This document shows, in pieces, positions 21,341 through 32,756 of a stretch of DNA of 64,000 nt. Origin of the DNA: Cacajao melanocephalus (Eukaryota > Chordata > Mammalia > Primates > Pitheciidae); NCBI GenBank assembly GCA_963573385.1, contig CAUYLG010017831.1:98060-162059 (forward strand). The letters are read 5' to 3'. Position numbers and translations under genes: made by a program. The notes below the pieces were generated by a model. That model was not told the origin of the DNA and searched no databases. It saw only the letters and a program-made list of their open reading frames with translations. The number at the start of each line of letters is the position of its first letter. Position 1 is the first letter of the stretch.

Positions 21341-22665
21341 TCCCCTATATTGTGACGACTTATACATTCAAATCCCTCATAAACTTTGTGTTATTGTTAT
21401 CAGATGTTTCAATTTTCCATGGGTTATAAATCCCACTGCTATAATTTTGCTTCAAGTAGTCAATTACATTTTAGAGTTATTTAAAATTAAGCAAAATGTG
21501 TTTTTAAATATTAATCCTTATTTTTACTATTTTCAGAGCTCTTCATATATTCATGTAGATACAATTTCTGGTCTGGTTTCACATTCATTCTGTCAGAAGA
21601 ACGTTCTTTAATGTCTATTAAAGTATAGGTCTGCTGGTAAGGAATTCTCCCATTACAAAAATTTTGAATAGTCTTTATTGTACCTTCATTTTAAACAGGT
21701 ATTCTAGACGTAGAATTCTGGATGATAGTTGTCCCTCCCAGTTGGCTTTAAAGATATGTATTATCTTCTGGCTTTAATTGCTTGAGACAAGAAGTCAGCT
21801 ATAATTCTTGTTTTTTCTTCTTTATATTAATTTAATTTTCTTTAATTTGTAAGTTAACAACATAAGCATATATATATTCATGGCGCTACAGGGTGATGTC
21901 TCAATATATATAGTTATCAGATCAGGATGACTGGCATATCTATTATCTCTAGCATTTATCATTTTTTATGTTAGGATCATTCAATATTCTTCTAGTTATT
22001 TGAAACCATATGTTATTGTTAACTATAGTAATCCTACAGTGATAAGGAACACTAGAACTTATTCCAGTTCTATCTAGCTGTAATTTTGTATTCTTTAAAA
22101 ATTTTTCTGATTTAATGTGTTCATGTATTTTTCCACTGGTTTCCTTCAATTTCCTCTTTACCTTTATTTGGTACTTTGAATAAGTTATGTCTACCTTTTT
22201 AAAATTTGTTCTGCTTCAGGTTATTTAATAATTATGGATCTATGGTTTGATGCTTTCATTATTTTTGGAGAATTCTAGCTATTATTCAGAGATTTCTTTT
22301 GTCCACTCTCTCTTCTCCTTGTGTAACTTCAATGGCATATATTTTAGACTATTTGATATTGTCCCATAGTTCTTAAATGCATTGTTCCCCCCACCCCCTT
22401 TCTTTGTATTTTTCTTATTTATTTTCACTTTGGGCAATTTTTATTGATCTATCTTCAAATTACCTAATTATTCCTCTGGGTATGTAAAGTCTATGATTCC
22501 TAGAATTAATTCTGTGAATTGCTACTGTGATTCCCGCCCCCCCCCCCCACATTTCTACTTGAATCATGCTTATAGTTTTTATCTTTCTGTGAAATCATTC
22601 AACCGTTCATCTATGTTGTCCACTTTATCCCCTGGAATATTTAACCTATGAATCATAGTTATTTA
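21341..22665 (-). repeat. Old L1 (L1M), antisense, segment 1, with nested piece
   Basis: Phrases such as 'tataggtctgctggtaagga' (21625-21644) and 'gtagaattctggatgatagt' (21710-21729) are the reverse complement of an old L1 5' portion, similar to 6835-8343. Near 21800-22100 an antisense L1 3'UTR piece is nested (for example 'cactagaacttattccagtt', 22050-22069). After 22665 the element is interrupted and resumes at about 24241. A C-run lies at about 22538-22550. Confidence 0.7.
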
Positions 22666-22671
22666 GTAGGG

Positions 22672-23539
22672 AGAATTTTTAAAGCATTCATTTTGAAATC
22701 ATTTAAGACTCATATTAAAGTTGCAAAAATAAGACAGAAGTTTCCCACGTATACTTTACCTGGTCGGTATCCGTATAATGATGAAAACCAGGAAATGGAC
22801 ATTGGTATAATACTGTTAACTACAGAATTATTTGGACATCACCAATTGTTACAAGCATTTTATATATCTATGAAATTTAATCTCATACATATAAGGTCAT
22901 GTCACTAACACCACAGTCTGGATAGAGAACTACAACTATCAAGAAACTCCCTTGTGCTATCCCTTTATAGCCAAACTCCCTACTCACCCCTATTTCCTAG
23001 CAAACACTATCTGTTCTTTATCATTAGAGTTTTGCCAATGCCTTTGAAAGTCTTCTAAGGTCTGTGTATCATTTGTTTGTTCTTTCTTGTTGCCAAATAG
23101 TGTTAAATTGTATAAATGTATCACAATATGTTTATCTATTCACTTACTGAAATATATTTGGGTTGTTTTCAGTTTTTAGTTATTTCAAACAAGGCTGATA
23201 CAAACATTCATGTACAGGTTTTTGTGTGAACATAAGTTTTCATTTCTCTAGGATAAATACTCAGGAGTGGAATTGTTGGGCCACAGAGTAAGTAAATACA
23301 TGTTTAGCTTTAAAAAACTGCCTAGCAGTTTTCCAGTGTTGCTGCACCACTGTGTACTTCCATCAACAATGTATGAGAGAGACTGTGGTTCTAGGTACTT
23401 GTCAGCACTCAGGACTGTCAGTGTGTTTTGTTTTAGTTGTTTTACTAAGTATGTAGTGATGTTTCATCATGGCTTTACTTTGCATTTCTCTAATGACTAA
23501 TGATGTTGAACATCTTTTTCTCAATTTGTTCATTTTTCT
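22672..23539 (-). repeat. L1M 3' region, antisense, nested insertion
   Basis: The + strand reads as a reversed L1 3' end: 'cattcattttgaaatcattt' (22687-22706), 'ggataaatactcaggagtgg' (23251-23270) and 'tttgcatttctctaatgact' (23479-23498). It is inserted into the older L1 of 21341-25040 and is itself cut at about 23540 by another L1. Confidence 0.75.
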
Positions 23540-24240
23540 TTTCTTTTTTTTTTTTTTTAGAAATGATTTCAACTTTAATTTAGATTCGGGGGTACATGTG
23601 CAGGCTTGTATATTGCATGATGCTGAGGTTTGGGGTATGATTGATCCCATTACACAGGTACTGAGAATAGTGCTCAGTAGCTAGTTTTTTTGTCTCTTGC
23701 TCTGGTTCTTTCTATCTCTATGTCCATGTGTATCCAAGTTTTAGTTCCCACTTATAAGTGAGAACATGCAGCATTTGGTTTTCTGTTTCTGTGTCAATTC
23801 ACTTAGAATAATGGCCGCCAGATGCATCCATGTTGCAGTAAAGGATATGATGTCATTCTTTTTATGGCTGCATAGTATTCCATAGTGTGTACGTACTACA
23901 TTTTCTTTATCCAATCCATTGATTGGCATTTAGGTTGATTCCATGTCTTTGCTATGATGAATATACATAGTGCTATGATGAACATATGAGTGCATGTGTC
24001 CTTTTGGCATAACAATTTGTTTTTGTTTGGGCATATATCCAGTAATGGGATTACTAAGACAAATGCTAGGTAAGTTTTTTGAGAACTCTCCATACTGCTT
24101 CCAACAGTGGATGAAGTAATTTACATTTCCATCATCAGTGTATAAGCTGTTGAACATTTTTAAAAGTGCTTTTTTGCCATCCATATATCCCCTTTCATGA
24201 AGTAGTTTTAATGTCTTTTTCCTATTCATTGTAATTATTT
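23540..24240 (-). repeat. L1 3' end (L1PB/L1MA-like), antisense
   Basis: A T-run at 23544-23560 (the reversed A tail) is followed by reversed L1 3'UTR, 'ggggtacatgtgcaggcttg' (23589-23608), and ORF2 3' text, 'ggctgcatagtattccatag' (23866-23885). About 700 bp long, 5'-truncated. Confidence 0.85.
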
Positions 24241-25040
24241 TATTTAAAGTCCCTGTCTAATAGTTCCAACATTGGAGTCATGTCTCTGGCTCTGTTGATT
24301 GCTTTGGCTTTTAACAGTGGGTTGCATTCTCTTTTTAAGTCTCATACATTTCGATTAAATGGAAAACATTATGTGTAGAAGATCATCAAATATTGAGATA
24401 CATAGTATTTATGCCTGGAAATGAGCACACTTCTTTAAGGTTGTTAGAGTGGGGTGTGAAATCAATCTACTTAGGAGTCTAGCTAGACTTGAGTTTTGCT
24501 GTTAGTAGGATCATCCTCAGCCTCCTATGGGCTTCAAATTTTTCTTTGGATTTTCTATTAACGTAGTAGTTGAAGTGCTGAAGGATTTTAATGCCCCACT
24601 TTCTGCTTTCAGCTGCACCTGTTTTGCTGTAATACTGCTACTGCTTGTTACTCAATGCTTGCTAAACTGGTGGTTGTAGGGCCTCTCTTTTGTCCCAGTT
24701 CAGCCACAGACCCATACAGGCCTGTGTGCCTGGGCCTTAAGGGTGGGGCATTATCAGTGTTCCAGTTCCTTCTCTCCATGAAAAACTCCTGCCTTTTATC
24801 TGTGGTGGGTGTGGCATACGAGAGCGTTTCATGCCCTTCTCTAGAAGTAGGAGACGTCCAATGGTATTGGTGATGCCACTTCTGGCCTCTGTCCCCAAGG
24901 GACAGGGTTTTCTCAGTCATTTATCTGCCTTTATTGGTGCTCTGGTGGGGCAACAGCGTTTGGTCCCCTACTGGCTTCAGGTTTTCATTTGGGGAAGTGT
25001 CTAGGAAGGTGCTTAGTATTTCATACCTTTCTTGTAGGCA
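24241..25040 (-). repeat. Old L1 (L1M), antisense, segment 2
   Basis: The phrase 'agtccctgtctaatagttcc' (24249-24268), then 'ctgttgattgctttggctt', resumes the old L1 exactly where 22665 stopped. The nested insertions therefore occupy 22672-24240. Open frames on both strands at 24648-24920 are by-products. Confidence 0.6.
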
Positions 25041-25061
25041 TGGTCTAAACTCTCCTGCATA

Positions 25062-25234
25062 ATTGCATATAGTCTCTGTAACAACTACTCAACTCTGTCA
25101 TTGTAGTGTGGAAGCAACCACAGACAATTCTGTAACTGGATGGGTCTGGCTGTATTCCAAGAAAACTTAATTTATAAAAATAAGCTGCAGGCTGGATTTG
25201 GCTTGCAGGCTGGAGTTTGCAGACCTCTGGTCTA
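25062..25234 (-). repeat. hAT-Charlie-type MITE, antisense
   Basis: The phrases 'tagtctctgtaacaactact' (25070-25089) and 'gctgcaggctggatttggct' (25183-25202) match a common non-autonomous hAT element. A sister copy in the opposite orientation lies at 33780-33962. Subfamily not assigned. Confidence 0.8.
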
Positions 25235-25320
25235 GAGAATAAATTCCAAATGTCCTACTGTGATTTTCCTTCTTCTCAAGTCTGATCTTTCCTCATTCTA
25301 TTTTAAATTCATACATTAAG
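25235..25320 (+). repeat. L2 LINE fragment, sense
   Basis: The order 'aataaattccaaatgtccta' followed by 'tcttctcaagtctgatcttt' resembles the L2 3' region. It may be the upstream half of the L2 at 25860-26230. Confidence 0.55.
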
Positions 25321-25859
25321 AAAACCCTTTCAACCAGCACATTAATAATAGCAGCTGGTTAACTGGTTAAAACATAGGTTAAAGAAATAAAGCATACATA
25401 CAAATCTACCCTAAAAAATTTTAGTAAAAACATAAACATGAATTTGTCATTTCTTTAATGTAGAGCCAAGACTTTGATTCAATTTGATTCTTTTTTTTTT
25501 TTTTGCATGAAGTACACCCATAATTTATCTTTTATAATTTTCAGTTTTGGTTTCTTTAAATGGGAGTAATCAATTGACAAACCAGCAAAGCAATCTGAGG
25601 CAGAATCTCATTATAGAGATTTTTATAATCTTTCTTCATCTTTCATAGTTGTGTCTCCTGTGCTTAGTTTATTGCAGCTCACTAAAACAAAATTCATGTC
25701 TTTCTAAAGGGAAAGCATACATTGACAGGTTTGTTAGGTATAATAATACCCTGATAGTCATGGGAGTTTAGTTACCCAGGGTGTTTTGCTGAGAGAATGG
25801 AGAGCATTGATTAATCTGTTGAGGCTGTGAAGAAGACGCAGTTGAGAGCGTTTCTTTGA
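25321..25859. other. Unassigned sequence between L2 pieces
   Basis: A T-run at 25490-25504 is the only distinct feature. It may mark the reversed tail of a retroelement I cannot identify. Confidence 0.4.
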
Positions 25860-26230
25860 CTATACCCAACTGTTCACTCTGCCATGCCATTTCTTTATGC
25901 TGCTCCCTTGGTTTGTTAAGCTCTTTATACACCTCTACCTGAAGAATATCAATTTCCTCGAGGTTTAATTCAAGGTTACCTCCTTTACAACACCTTTTCT
26001 GAGTACTGAGATTGGCTTGGTTATTCCCACTTCTGTGTGTCTTCCTACCCTACTATTACGGAAACTATAATACATTAACACATTAATTATTTTTTGTATT
26101 TCTTTCATATTCCACTATACTATGGGATAACAGAGTTTATTATTTTTAATTCAGCTCTACCTCCCCAGGCCCTAGAATTGTGATATTACATAGTAACAGC
26201 TTGATACATTTCCATTAAATGAAGCAGTAC
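25860..26230 (+). repeat. L2 LINE 3' region, sense
   Basis: L2-type order: 'aaggttacctcctttacaac' (25971-25990), 'ttctgagtactgag', then the tail 'cttgatacatttccattaaa' (26200-26219). Confidence 0.65.
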
Positions 26231-26424
26231 ATTATTACTGCTGTTGTTTCATTGGCTGACTGTAGCATGGGTGATTTCATACAGCAGATGGAACTACATT
26301 AATCATCTCCTTCAATGAAGATTAAAATAATGATTACAGAATCAAGATGCTGGAAGGAGGAGTGTGATTGGAAATTTTGACCCCTAAGCAAATATCTAAA
26401 AGAGCTCCCTGGAGTTTAAGATCT

Positions 26425-26545
26425 CTGCCAGATTGTAAGCTTCTGATTGGCAGTGGCTGTGCCTTGCTCATGTTTATAGTTTTATCTTTTTTCGTAGTGC
26501 CTGGAAAGACACTCAGCACTTGCTAGATAAAAGAAGAAATGTCCA
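26425..26545 (+). repeat. L2/MIR3-type 3' tail, sense
   Basis: The phrases 'ccagattgtaagcttctgat' (26428-26447) and 'tagtgcctggaaagacactc' (26496-26515) are the conserved CR1/L2 tail also shared by MIR3. Confidence 0.65.
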
Positions 26546-26559
26546 ATTAAACATGTTTA

Positions 26560-28640
26560 CAAATTTCCTTAAAACACAAAGGTCACTAGTGTAGGATTCA
26601 CCCTGTGTAAAGGGCAAGTTGAGTCCCATGTCTTAGATTCCTGCTCGCTCTCAGTTGCTGTTTGCACGTTCCCCTGCAGAGCAGAGCCATAGAATAATGA
26701 ATACATAGCAAGCTGAGTAACCCTTTTTCTTAACACGAGTAGTACATGAATATTTGTCACACTAGATAAGGGAGATATTGAATGCAAACACAATTTTTAT
26801 GAAGCCATTGAAATTTCGGTAATCTAAGATCCTTTTAGCCTTAATTGCGGTGTTATGGATGACCTCTGGCTTTCCTGGAAGGACACTGTGGGTGACAATA
26901 ACAACTGTGTATCTCCAGAGTATGCAATGCTTCCAGCTCAACTTGATGTCTTTAGTGTTGTTTTTAAAGTGAGTGTGTCTGTAAAATAATAGCTTGCTCG
27001 CTTTTGGTTGCATAAGAAACTATTTTTGATATTGCTAAGGGCCCCTCTTCCACTTTTCTTTTTTAACCACCAAATGCTGAGGACACTCTAAATTGAACAA
27101 GTCTCAAAGAACTTATGTGAAACTTAATGTTTAATGATGGAACTCAATTGCCCAACCTGACGTCAGGTACTTAACCAATTAAAATTATTTCTCCAAAAGT
27201 ATATTCTTATATCTCTATGTTTTGGGCTCATTTTACAATATTAATATGATTCTGGCACTGTGCCCTTCGCCAAGATGAAGTACCAGCTGAGCCTAATGGT
27301 CTAAACTGTCAACTCCCCGGTTCTTTATTAATCCTGGGGAAGTGGCCTGCACCTCAGTCATTATTGCCCAATTAGGTAAATAATCATCACATGCATTCTC
27401 ATTAGAGCACTCTTCACAGAAAGCTTTGTTCCTGGGATTTTCAATTAGTCTTAACAAGTTACAAATGCCACTAGTGTCTCCCTTTCTCCATTAGTCCCCA
27501 CAACCAGATGAAAATCTAGTGTCTAATTAAGGAAACCCAGGTCCTCATAAAACTCACTCTCTTTGCCTCTGTTGTATTCAGAAACCAAGAAGCTCATTAA
27601 GTGAGACCAATTGGCCTATCTGAGTTTTCGGTCATTGCTTGGTGAGGAAGAACTCCTGTGCTCATAAGCACAAGCATCAGGTTCAGCAAGAACAAATGTT
27701 TTTTTTAAAATAAAGCATCGAACCTCCACATTTCTCCTCCTCACTCCACTTTAAGGGGAAATTTCTTGAGACATGGTAGTGTGTAATTACCATTGCACAA
27801 GATGTACTTCATTGCACAACATGGGGCTCAAACTGACTCTGAGTTTAAGTATAAGACATAGACAACTTGTTTTCTCTTTTAAAGGATGCTATTTTCCTAG
27901 TAAAAAGAATTACAGAAATGATCTGGGATGGTTAGAAGTCCAAGGGAAGGAGAGGAGAGTTCCATTTTCACTTATCCAAGAGGCAAGCTCTTCAAATGTC
28001 TTTTTCCGTTTGCCCAGAGAAAGCTAAGTGGTAGCAGGCTGAGACAAAAGTGGTAAATTGAACAAAAAATATTTGTTTCTCATTTCATTATGCTGCAATC
28101 AGATACAGGCTAGTACATAGGGGAGTGAGGCACACACAGAGATATGCTGCTCAGATCCCCCTTCAACAAAGACCTTGCTGTCCAGCTGTGAGGAATACGG
28201 TTTGCTGACATCTTCCAGCTGTTAGATTCCTCAGGGTCTGCTTCAGCTTTTTAGCTGCTATTCTTGGTACAACCTCTACCAATGACTAAGCTCCAGTAGA
28301 AGGGTCTAGTTATTTCCACCCAACATGGGAATCCTAAAGGATTCCTGAGCTGGCAGGGACTGTCAGGTTAATGTCAGGCTCTAATGGGTCCTCCAGCCCA
28401 ATCTTACTTCTTCCCTTTGCTTTCACAGGTGTGACTTGTCCCCAAATTTTTGTATACCTGATTCTGTTTCAGCATCTGCTTCCCAAAGAATCTAGTGTGA
28501 AGCAGGAGGTAAGGAAGGAAGGGGCCCAAGCTCATTTTATTTTCTAGGGATGGTCTTTTCGGTTGCCTCTCTTGCATAATGTTAGATCTTAGCAAAAATC
28601 CTACTTATTCAACACTAAAGCCAGTGAGAAAGCTACCAGG
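26560..28640. other. Repeat-poor intronic block
   Basis: About 2 kb with no transposon that I recognise, unusual in this window. It contains many TAAT/ATTA cores (for example around 27360-27410 and 27440-27535) and a perfect CRE palindrome at 27156-27167. No open frame has coding character. It is a candidate regulatory or conserved non-coding segment; conservation cannot be judged from one sequence. Confidence 0.5.
27156..27167. promoter_or_regulatory. Perfect CRE-containing palindrome
   Basis: cctgacgtcagg is a 12-bp perfect palindrome with the full TGACGTCA core bound by CREB/ATF proteins. It lies in the repeat-poor block. Occupancy is unknown. Confidence 0.6.
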
Positions 28641-29094
28641 ATACTGTAAATTACTATGTGATGATGACTGCTATGCTGAGTCTGTCTGCCAAGTAGCCTA
28701 CGTGCCTATGCTTAGGCATCACACTGGCTCCTCTTACAGAGCTACTGATTCTTTGTAGAGATGTTGAGGACATTTTAGTGCTGTTTCATCAAAGTACTGA
28801 ATATAAAGCTCCATAGTATCAGTTTTCTTGATCAAGAAACATCTTGCTGTGCATTTCCCTCTAGACGACAACAAATTATATTTGGTCAGTTTTGCCCTTA
28901 GTTTTAGCCACTAACTAGGAAACACAAAATAAACTGATTGGTTGCAGTAACTTTGCAGTGACTCAGCCTAAATTTGGTTCTTTTTTCTTTACAGTTACAA
29001 TTTAATGTTTTTCATGACCTTCTTGTTTCAGTTTTTATTTTTCATTGTGTTGGGTATGTTCTTACATGTATGAGTAGTGTACACAGTGTGGGTA
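28641..29094. other. Unassigned intronic sequence
   Basis: No gene or recognisable repeat seen. Confidence 0.5.
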
Positions 29095-29295
29095 CTGGAG
29101 CCTGAATGTGGGATTTTGAATGTTGGCTTTGCCACATGACAGCTGTGCTATGTTGGGCTTGCTACTGACCACACTGAATCGCAGGTCCTTTGTAAATCGT
29201 AATAATAAGAATGCCTGATTTATAGGGCTACTGTGAGGATTAAATGAGACAATGCATGTAAAGTGCTTAGTAAAATGCTTACCTGTAAAACCTGG
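29095..29295 (+). repeat. MIR SINE, sense
   Basis: MIR core phrases: 'gccacatgacagctgtgcta' (29131-29150), 'tactgtgaggattaaatgag' (29229-29248), 'gtaaagtgcttagtaaaatg' (29258-29277). Confidence 0.8.
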
Positions 29296-29714
29296 GTACC
29301 TGTTATTGGTGCTGATGCAATGAATAGGGTCAATAACTAGACAGAGAGCTGCAAGAACTGGAGATTAGAGGGTTGTGTCTACATAAGTCCTGGGCTTCTA
29401 GCCAGCTGGCTAGAATAACGTTTTCTGCAAAAATTGACAGGTAAGAAGTAGAGGCTTTGTTTAAACTAGAACTACAATGAAGACTGGCTATTTTATTTGC
29501 TATAATGCATGCTAGCTAATGCAATACCTTTGATTAACACATTTGATAAATCTAATGTATTAAATTCCCACTATGAAAACAGTGGTGACTAAATTAACTG
29601 ATAGCCAATAAGGTGAAAAGAACTAAGCCAATCATTGAAAGACTAGAACACAGGAAAGACTAGTTATGATGAGTGGTTCAGGGATCAGATCACTATTTAT
29701 TAACAGGAATGCTA
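29296..29714. other. Unassigned intronic sequence
   Basis: AT-rich. No feature recognised. Confidence 0.5.
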
Positions 29715-29875
29715 CTTACAGGGCAATTCTGTGTTAGGATAGATGGTCCTGTGCAGGAAATTTGGCATCCCTGGACTGTGCTTACTAAATGCCAGAAGTA
29801 ACCCCTGCTGCCCCAGTCTTTGTGATAACACCAATGTCCCACCATTTTCAAATGCCCCAAGATTGCCTTCTATTA
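29715..29875. repeat. MER20-like hAT MITE
   Basis: The order 'ggtcctgtgcaggaaatttg', 'gcatccctggactgtgctta', 'ctaaatgccagaagtaaccc' and 'tttcaaatgcccc' matches one strand of MER20. The terminal repeats are not clear. Confidence 0.7.
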
Positions 29876-29929
29876 AAAACCACAGAGGTGTGGAAGGACA
29901 TCTAGAGGTAGATCGGGAATATTTCGGCA

Positions 29930-30730
29930 GAGGAAAAAAGCCTCTTTCCGCGAGCCAGTTTAAAAGCCGTGTTCACAGCTGTTGCTGGGCAGGCTGTCAG
30001 TTCCCCAATCCTCGGGCTTTCCGTGGCCTTATTGGCCCTGCCAGAACCACGTGAGCACCTGGGCCACTCCCCAAGCTGTTGCCCACACAGGGACGCGCGG
30101 CCAGCAGGCGAGCGACCTGGGGAAGCTTTTTTACACTGCTGCCTGGGACTGGGGAACACCAGGGAGGCCTGCCAGAACCATGCCCCAGGCCGCGTCCTCC
30201 CTGCTCCCCTGCAGGCTCGGGCTGTACCTCGCCCCTCCCTGCTGTTTTCTCCAGCTCAGCTTCGCGGTGCTGCACAGCTGAGCTGCAGGAGGTCCCAGTT
30301 CCTGTTCCCGGGGTGGGCTGTTCCGAACCAGCAAGGCGCGAAAGGCCCTGGGGGCAGTGCTCCCCTTCTCCACTCCACAGATTCCCTCAGGTTTTGGTTC
30401 CAGAGATAATATCGGAAGGATAGAGAAGGAGACGGAAAGCAGAGAGAGAACTTGAAGGTAAAAAACCTGTGCTTTTAATTCCTGCTGGCCCACGCCACTT
30501 AAGACGGGATGGGTCGTGCCTCCAAGGCTCGGGGGCCTCTGCTCCGGTTCCCTGAGCCTTGCCTGGCTGCAGCCGCTTCAGGTATTCTTAAAGAGACAGG
30601 ACAGAATGAGGCTGGTTTTACTCATGATTTTGAAGTTGTCTTCTCCGGCTGTACCCCTTTCCCAGTTGTACCCCTCTTCTGGCTGTACCCCTTTTTCTGG
30701 TGTACCCCTCTCCTGGCTGGCTCGCCAAAA
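29930..30730 (-). repeat. CpG-rich segment, probable ERV leader/internal start, antisense
   Basis: The DNA changes sharply from AT-rich to GC-rich with many CpGs, densest at 29945-30350. On the minus strand it lies directly downstream of the LTR at 30731-31378. The first bases after that LTR read ttttggcgagccagcc, resembling a retroviral primer-binding-site region. A short tandem array follows at 30645-30712. No gag frame could be verified. The alternative is a unique CpG-rich regulatory region next to a solo LTR. Confidence 0.5.
30645..30712. repeat. Short tandem array, about 17-20 bp unit, 4 copies
   Basis: The motif 'gtacccct' followed by a pyrimidine-rich spacer recurs four times (around 30650, 30668, 30687 and 30703). 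On the minus strand it lies between the putative primer-binding site and the internal region. Confidence 0.8.
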
Positions 30731-31378
30731 TGTAATATTGGGGTTCAGGGTGCCCTCAGCTCCCCTGAGAGGACGTTTCTCCAGGGTCTTGGTCTCCTGC
30801 CCTCTCAAGAATGAGAGAGGGGACCATGGCGCAGTGCGCAGTTAATGCCAGACTCAAAAGTGTTTGTAGAAAGTGATTTTTCTGAGAGAAAAAGGAGGAG
30901 AGAGAAATAAACAGCTAACTCTCACACTGAGTGAGAGAATCCAGAAAGATGAAATCCAGGAGAGGAAAGCAGCTTCCACGCTGAGTGGAAGGGAATAGAG
31001 AGAGATGGAGTTTAGGAGGGGAAGACAGGCTTCCATGAGAGTGTGGAAGGGGACTCCAGAGGGGAAATCTAGGAGAGAGAAAGATGTTTCCACAAAGGGA
31101 GTGTTCGTGGAAGGGGACCCAAACATGGAGTCTGAAGGGCTGTGGAAGAAGGGGACTTTTAGCCTGGGAGGAACCCCCACCTTTTCTAAGATCCCAGGCC
31201 AATGAAAGGAGTTCCTTAGAACTTCCGCTGGTGTGATTGACTCTTAAGTTTCTGCCTGCACCCGCAAAATGTAAACATAAACCCTTAAATCTCCCAGATG
31301 GAGAGTGATGGGAGGAGGGCATGGCACGGGGAAGTTCTCCCCCTTAAAACTACGCCCCCTTGTGGACTCAGAAGAACA
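30731..31378 (-). mobile_element. Probable ERV LTR, antisense
   Basis: The block starts tgtaatattg and ends gaagaaca on the + strand, giving TGT...ACA termini over 648 bp. On the minus strand it has an upstream 'tcattggcc' CCAAT-type box, an A/T box 'gctaaaagtc' about 40 bp later, and a primer-binding-like sequence immediately after its 3' end. It contains a roughly 56-bp tandem array at 30925-31130. I cannot name the family; ERV1 is most plausible. The outer boundary near 31378 is inferred from the terminal bases only. Confidence 0.6.
30925..31130. repeat. About 56-bp tandem array in the LTR, ~3.5 copies
   Basis: Units beginning at cacactgagtgagag (30921), cacgctgagtggaag (30976), catgagagtgtggaagg (31033) and cacaaagggagtg (31090) share an internal purine-rich 'gaaatc/tagga' part and each end in 'ctttc' or 'gcttc'-like text. 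Copies are diverged from each other. Confidence 0.75.
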
Positions 31379-31399
31379 CCTTCCCTCAAAATGACAAAG

Positions 31400-31510
31400 C
31401 AAATATGGAAAACATTAACATTTCAGGAATGTGAGTACAGAATACATGGGGGTATTTGTACTACTCTTGAAGATTTTCTGTAATCCTGAAATTATGTCAA
31501 AACAAGAAGC
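31400..31510 (+). repeat. L1 3' end fragment, sense
   Basis: The phrase 'acatgggggtatttgtacta' (31443-31462) followed by 'ctgtaatcctgaaattatgt' resembles an L1MC/L1ME 3' end. Confidence 0.6.
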
Positions 31511-31869
31511 TAAAAATGAAAAATGTCCTGGTTGGGAAGACACATGATATGGTTGCTCAACCCATAGGGGAAGAGTTGACAGAATGTGATGGCTGTGACC
31601 TCTACACAGTACTGAAGATATGGGTAACATGTTGAGCAAGGGCTGCTGTTATATTGAGAAGTGAGTTTTAGAATTGTTCGGCAAGTTTCTTCTCGTTCAG
31701 ACCAGTATAGGCTTTCCTGGTAAACTACTACCCAACGTATGTGTTATTAGCTCAGAGAGAGATTCAGCAAGTGGGCTAATGTCTGTTCCTATGAAACACC
31801 ACGAACTTCATACTCTCCAGGGCGATCTAGGACTCAGAAATATAGTTGCTATTAAGAGCAAACAGACAT
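31511..31869. other. Unassigned intronic sequence
   Basis: No feature recognised. Confidence 0.45.
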
Positions 31870-32090
31870 AACAGCTAACACATGCAAAGTGTCTATTACG
31901 TGTTAACCACTGCTGCCAGCACTTTCTATGGAACTAATTTAATCATCACCGTAACCCTATTGGATAGATGATATTTTTGCAACCTCCATTTTACAGATGA
32001 AGAAACTGAAGCATAGACCTGGTAAGTAACTCACCCAAGTGTTAGTATGCAGGGGAGCTGGCATTGAAACACCAGTTAGAGTCATTCCAG
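31870..32090 (-). repeat. MIR SINE, antisense
   Basis: Reversed MIR: 'gtgtctattacgtgttaacc' (31889-31908), 'catcaccgtaaccctattgg' (31944-31963), 'ccattttacagatgaagaaa' (31986-32005), 'tgtgttagtatgcaggggagc' region. It is well preserved for the family. Confidence 0.8.
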
Positions 32091-32756
32091 AGGATGATTG
32101 CTGTCTTCACCACTCTACTCTTCTGCTTCCTGAGGGGCTCTTAGCAATGAAACTCTTTTTACATTGTGCTTATAAAGCAAATGGAGGTGTCCAGGATTAG
32201 ACATCTAAAAGAGTCTGAGCTGTTGCACCCCATACTGGGGCAAAGTGAGTTGTTGGTGCTGAGTGGGGAATGGAGCCAAAGCTCAACAGAGGCATCGGAA
32301 GGTAGGAGCAGGTATGTGGCGCAGACTAGCAGAACAGTCAGAAGAAAGAAGAAAGCTGGAGGGTTTTGGCTAAGGTTGGGTCACTAGATAGCAGAGTGAG
32401 AGGAAGCAACGCCCAGACTAGTAGGTGACTGATCAAGGCAGAAGCTGGGGGATCAGTGTAAGAACAGGCTAGGCTTCAGAGCCAGAACTCACACACAAAA
32501 TATGTTGGATTTACTCCTTGGAAAGGCTATGTGTTCCGGTGTGTCTGATAAGGCCCTGTCCTTGTCCTTCTGGTGGTACTCACCTTTCTCAAAAAGTAGC
32601 TAAGTCTAATCTTTGCCACTAAGGGAGTGGGGAACAAACACTGGCTGACACCTGCATCCCAGGCTCTTGGCTAGGTGTTTAACATATATTACCTTTCTTA
32701 ATGCAATATTTTGAACAAGTGTGTCTGAGCCAAACTGCCTACTGTGCACATATATA
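32091..32756. other. Unassigned intronic sequence
   Basis: No recognisable repeat. Short open frames (32166-32387, 32606-32806) show no domain. Confidence 0.45.

Noticed and set aside
29743..30845. Many overlapping open frames on both strands
   Set aside because: Stop codons are rare in GC-rich DNA; frames overlap in several phases and none shows a recognisable domain.
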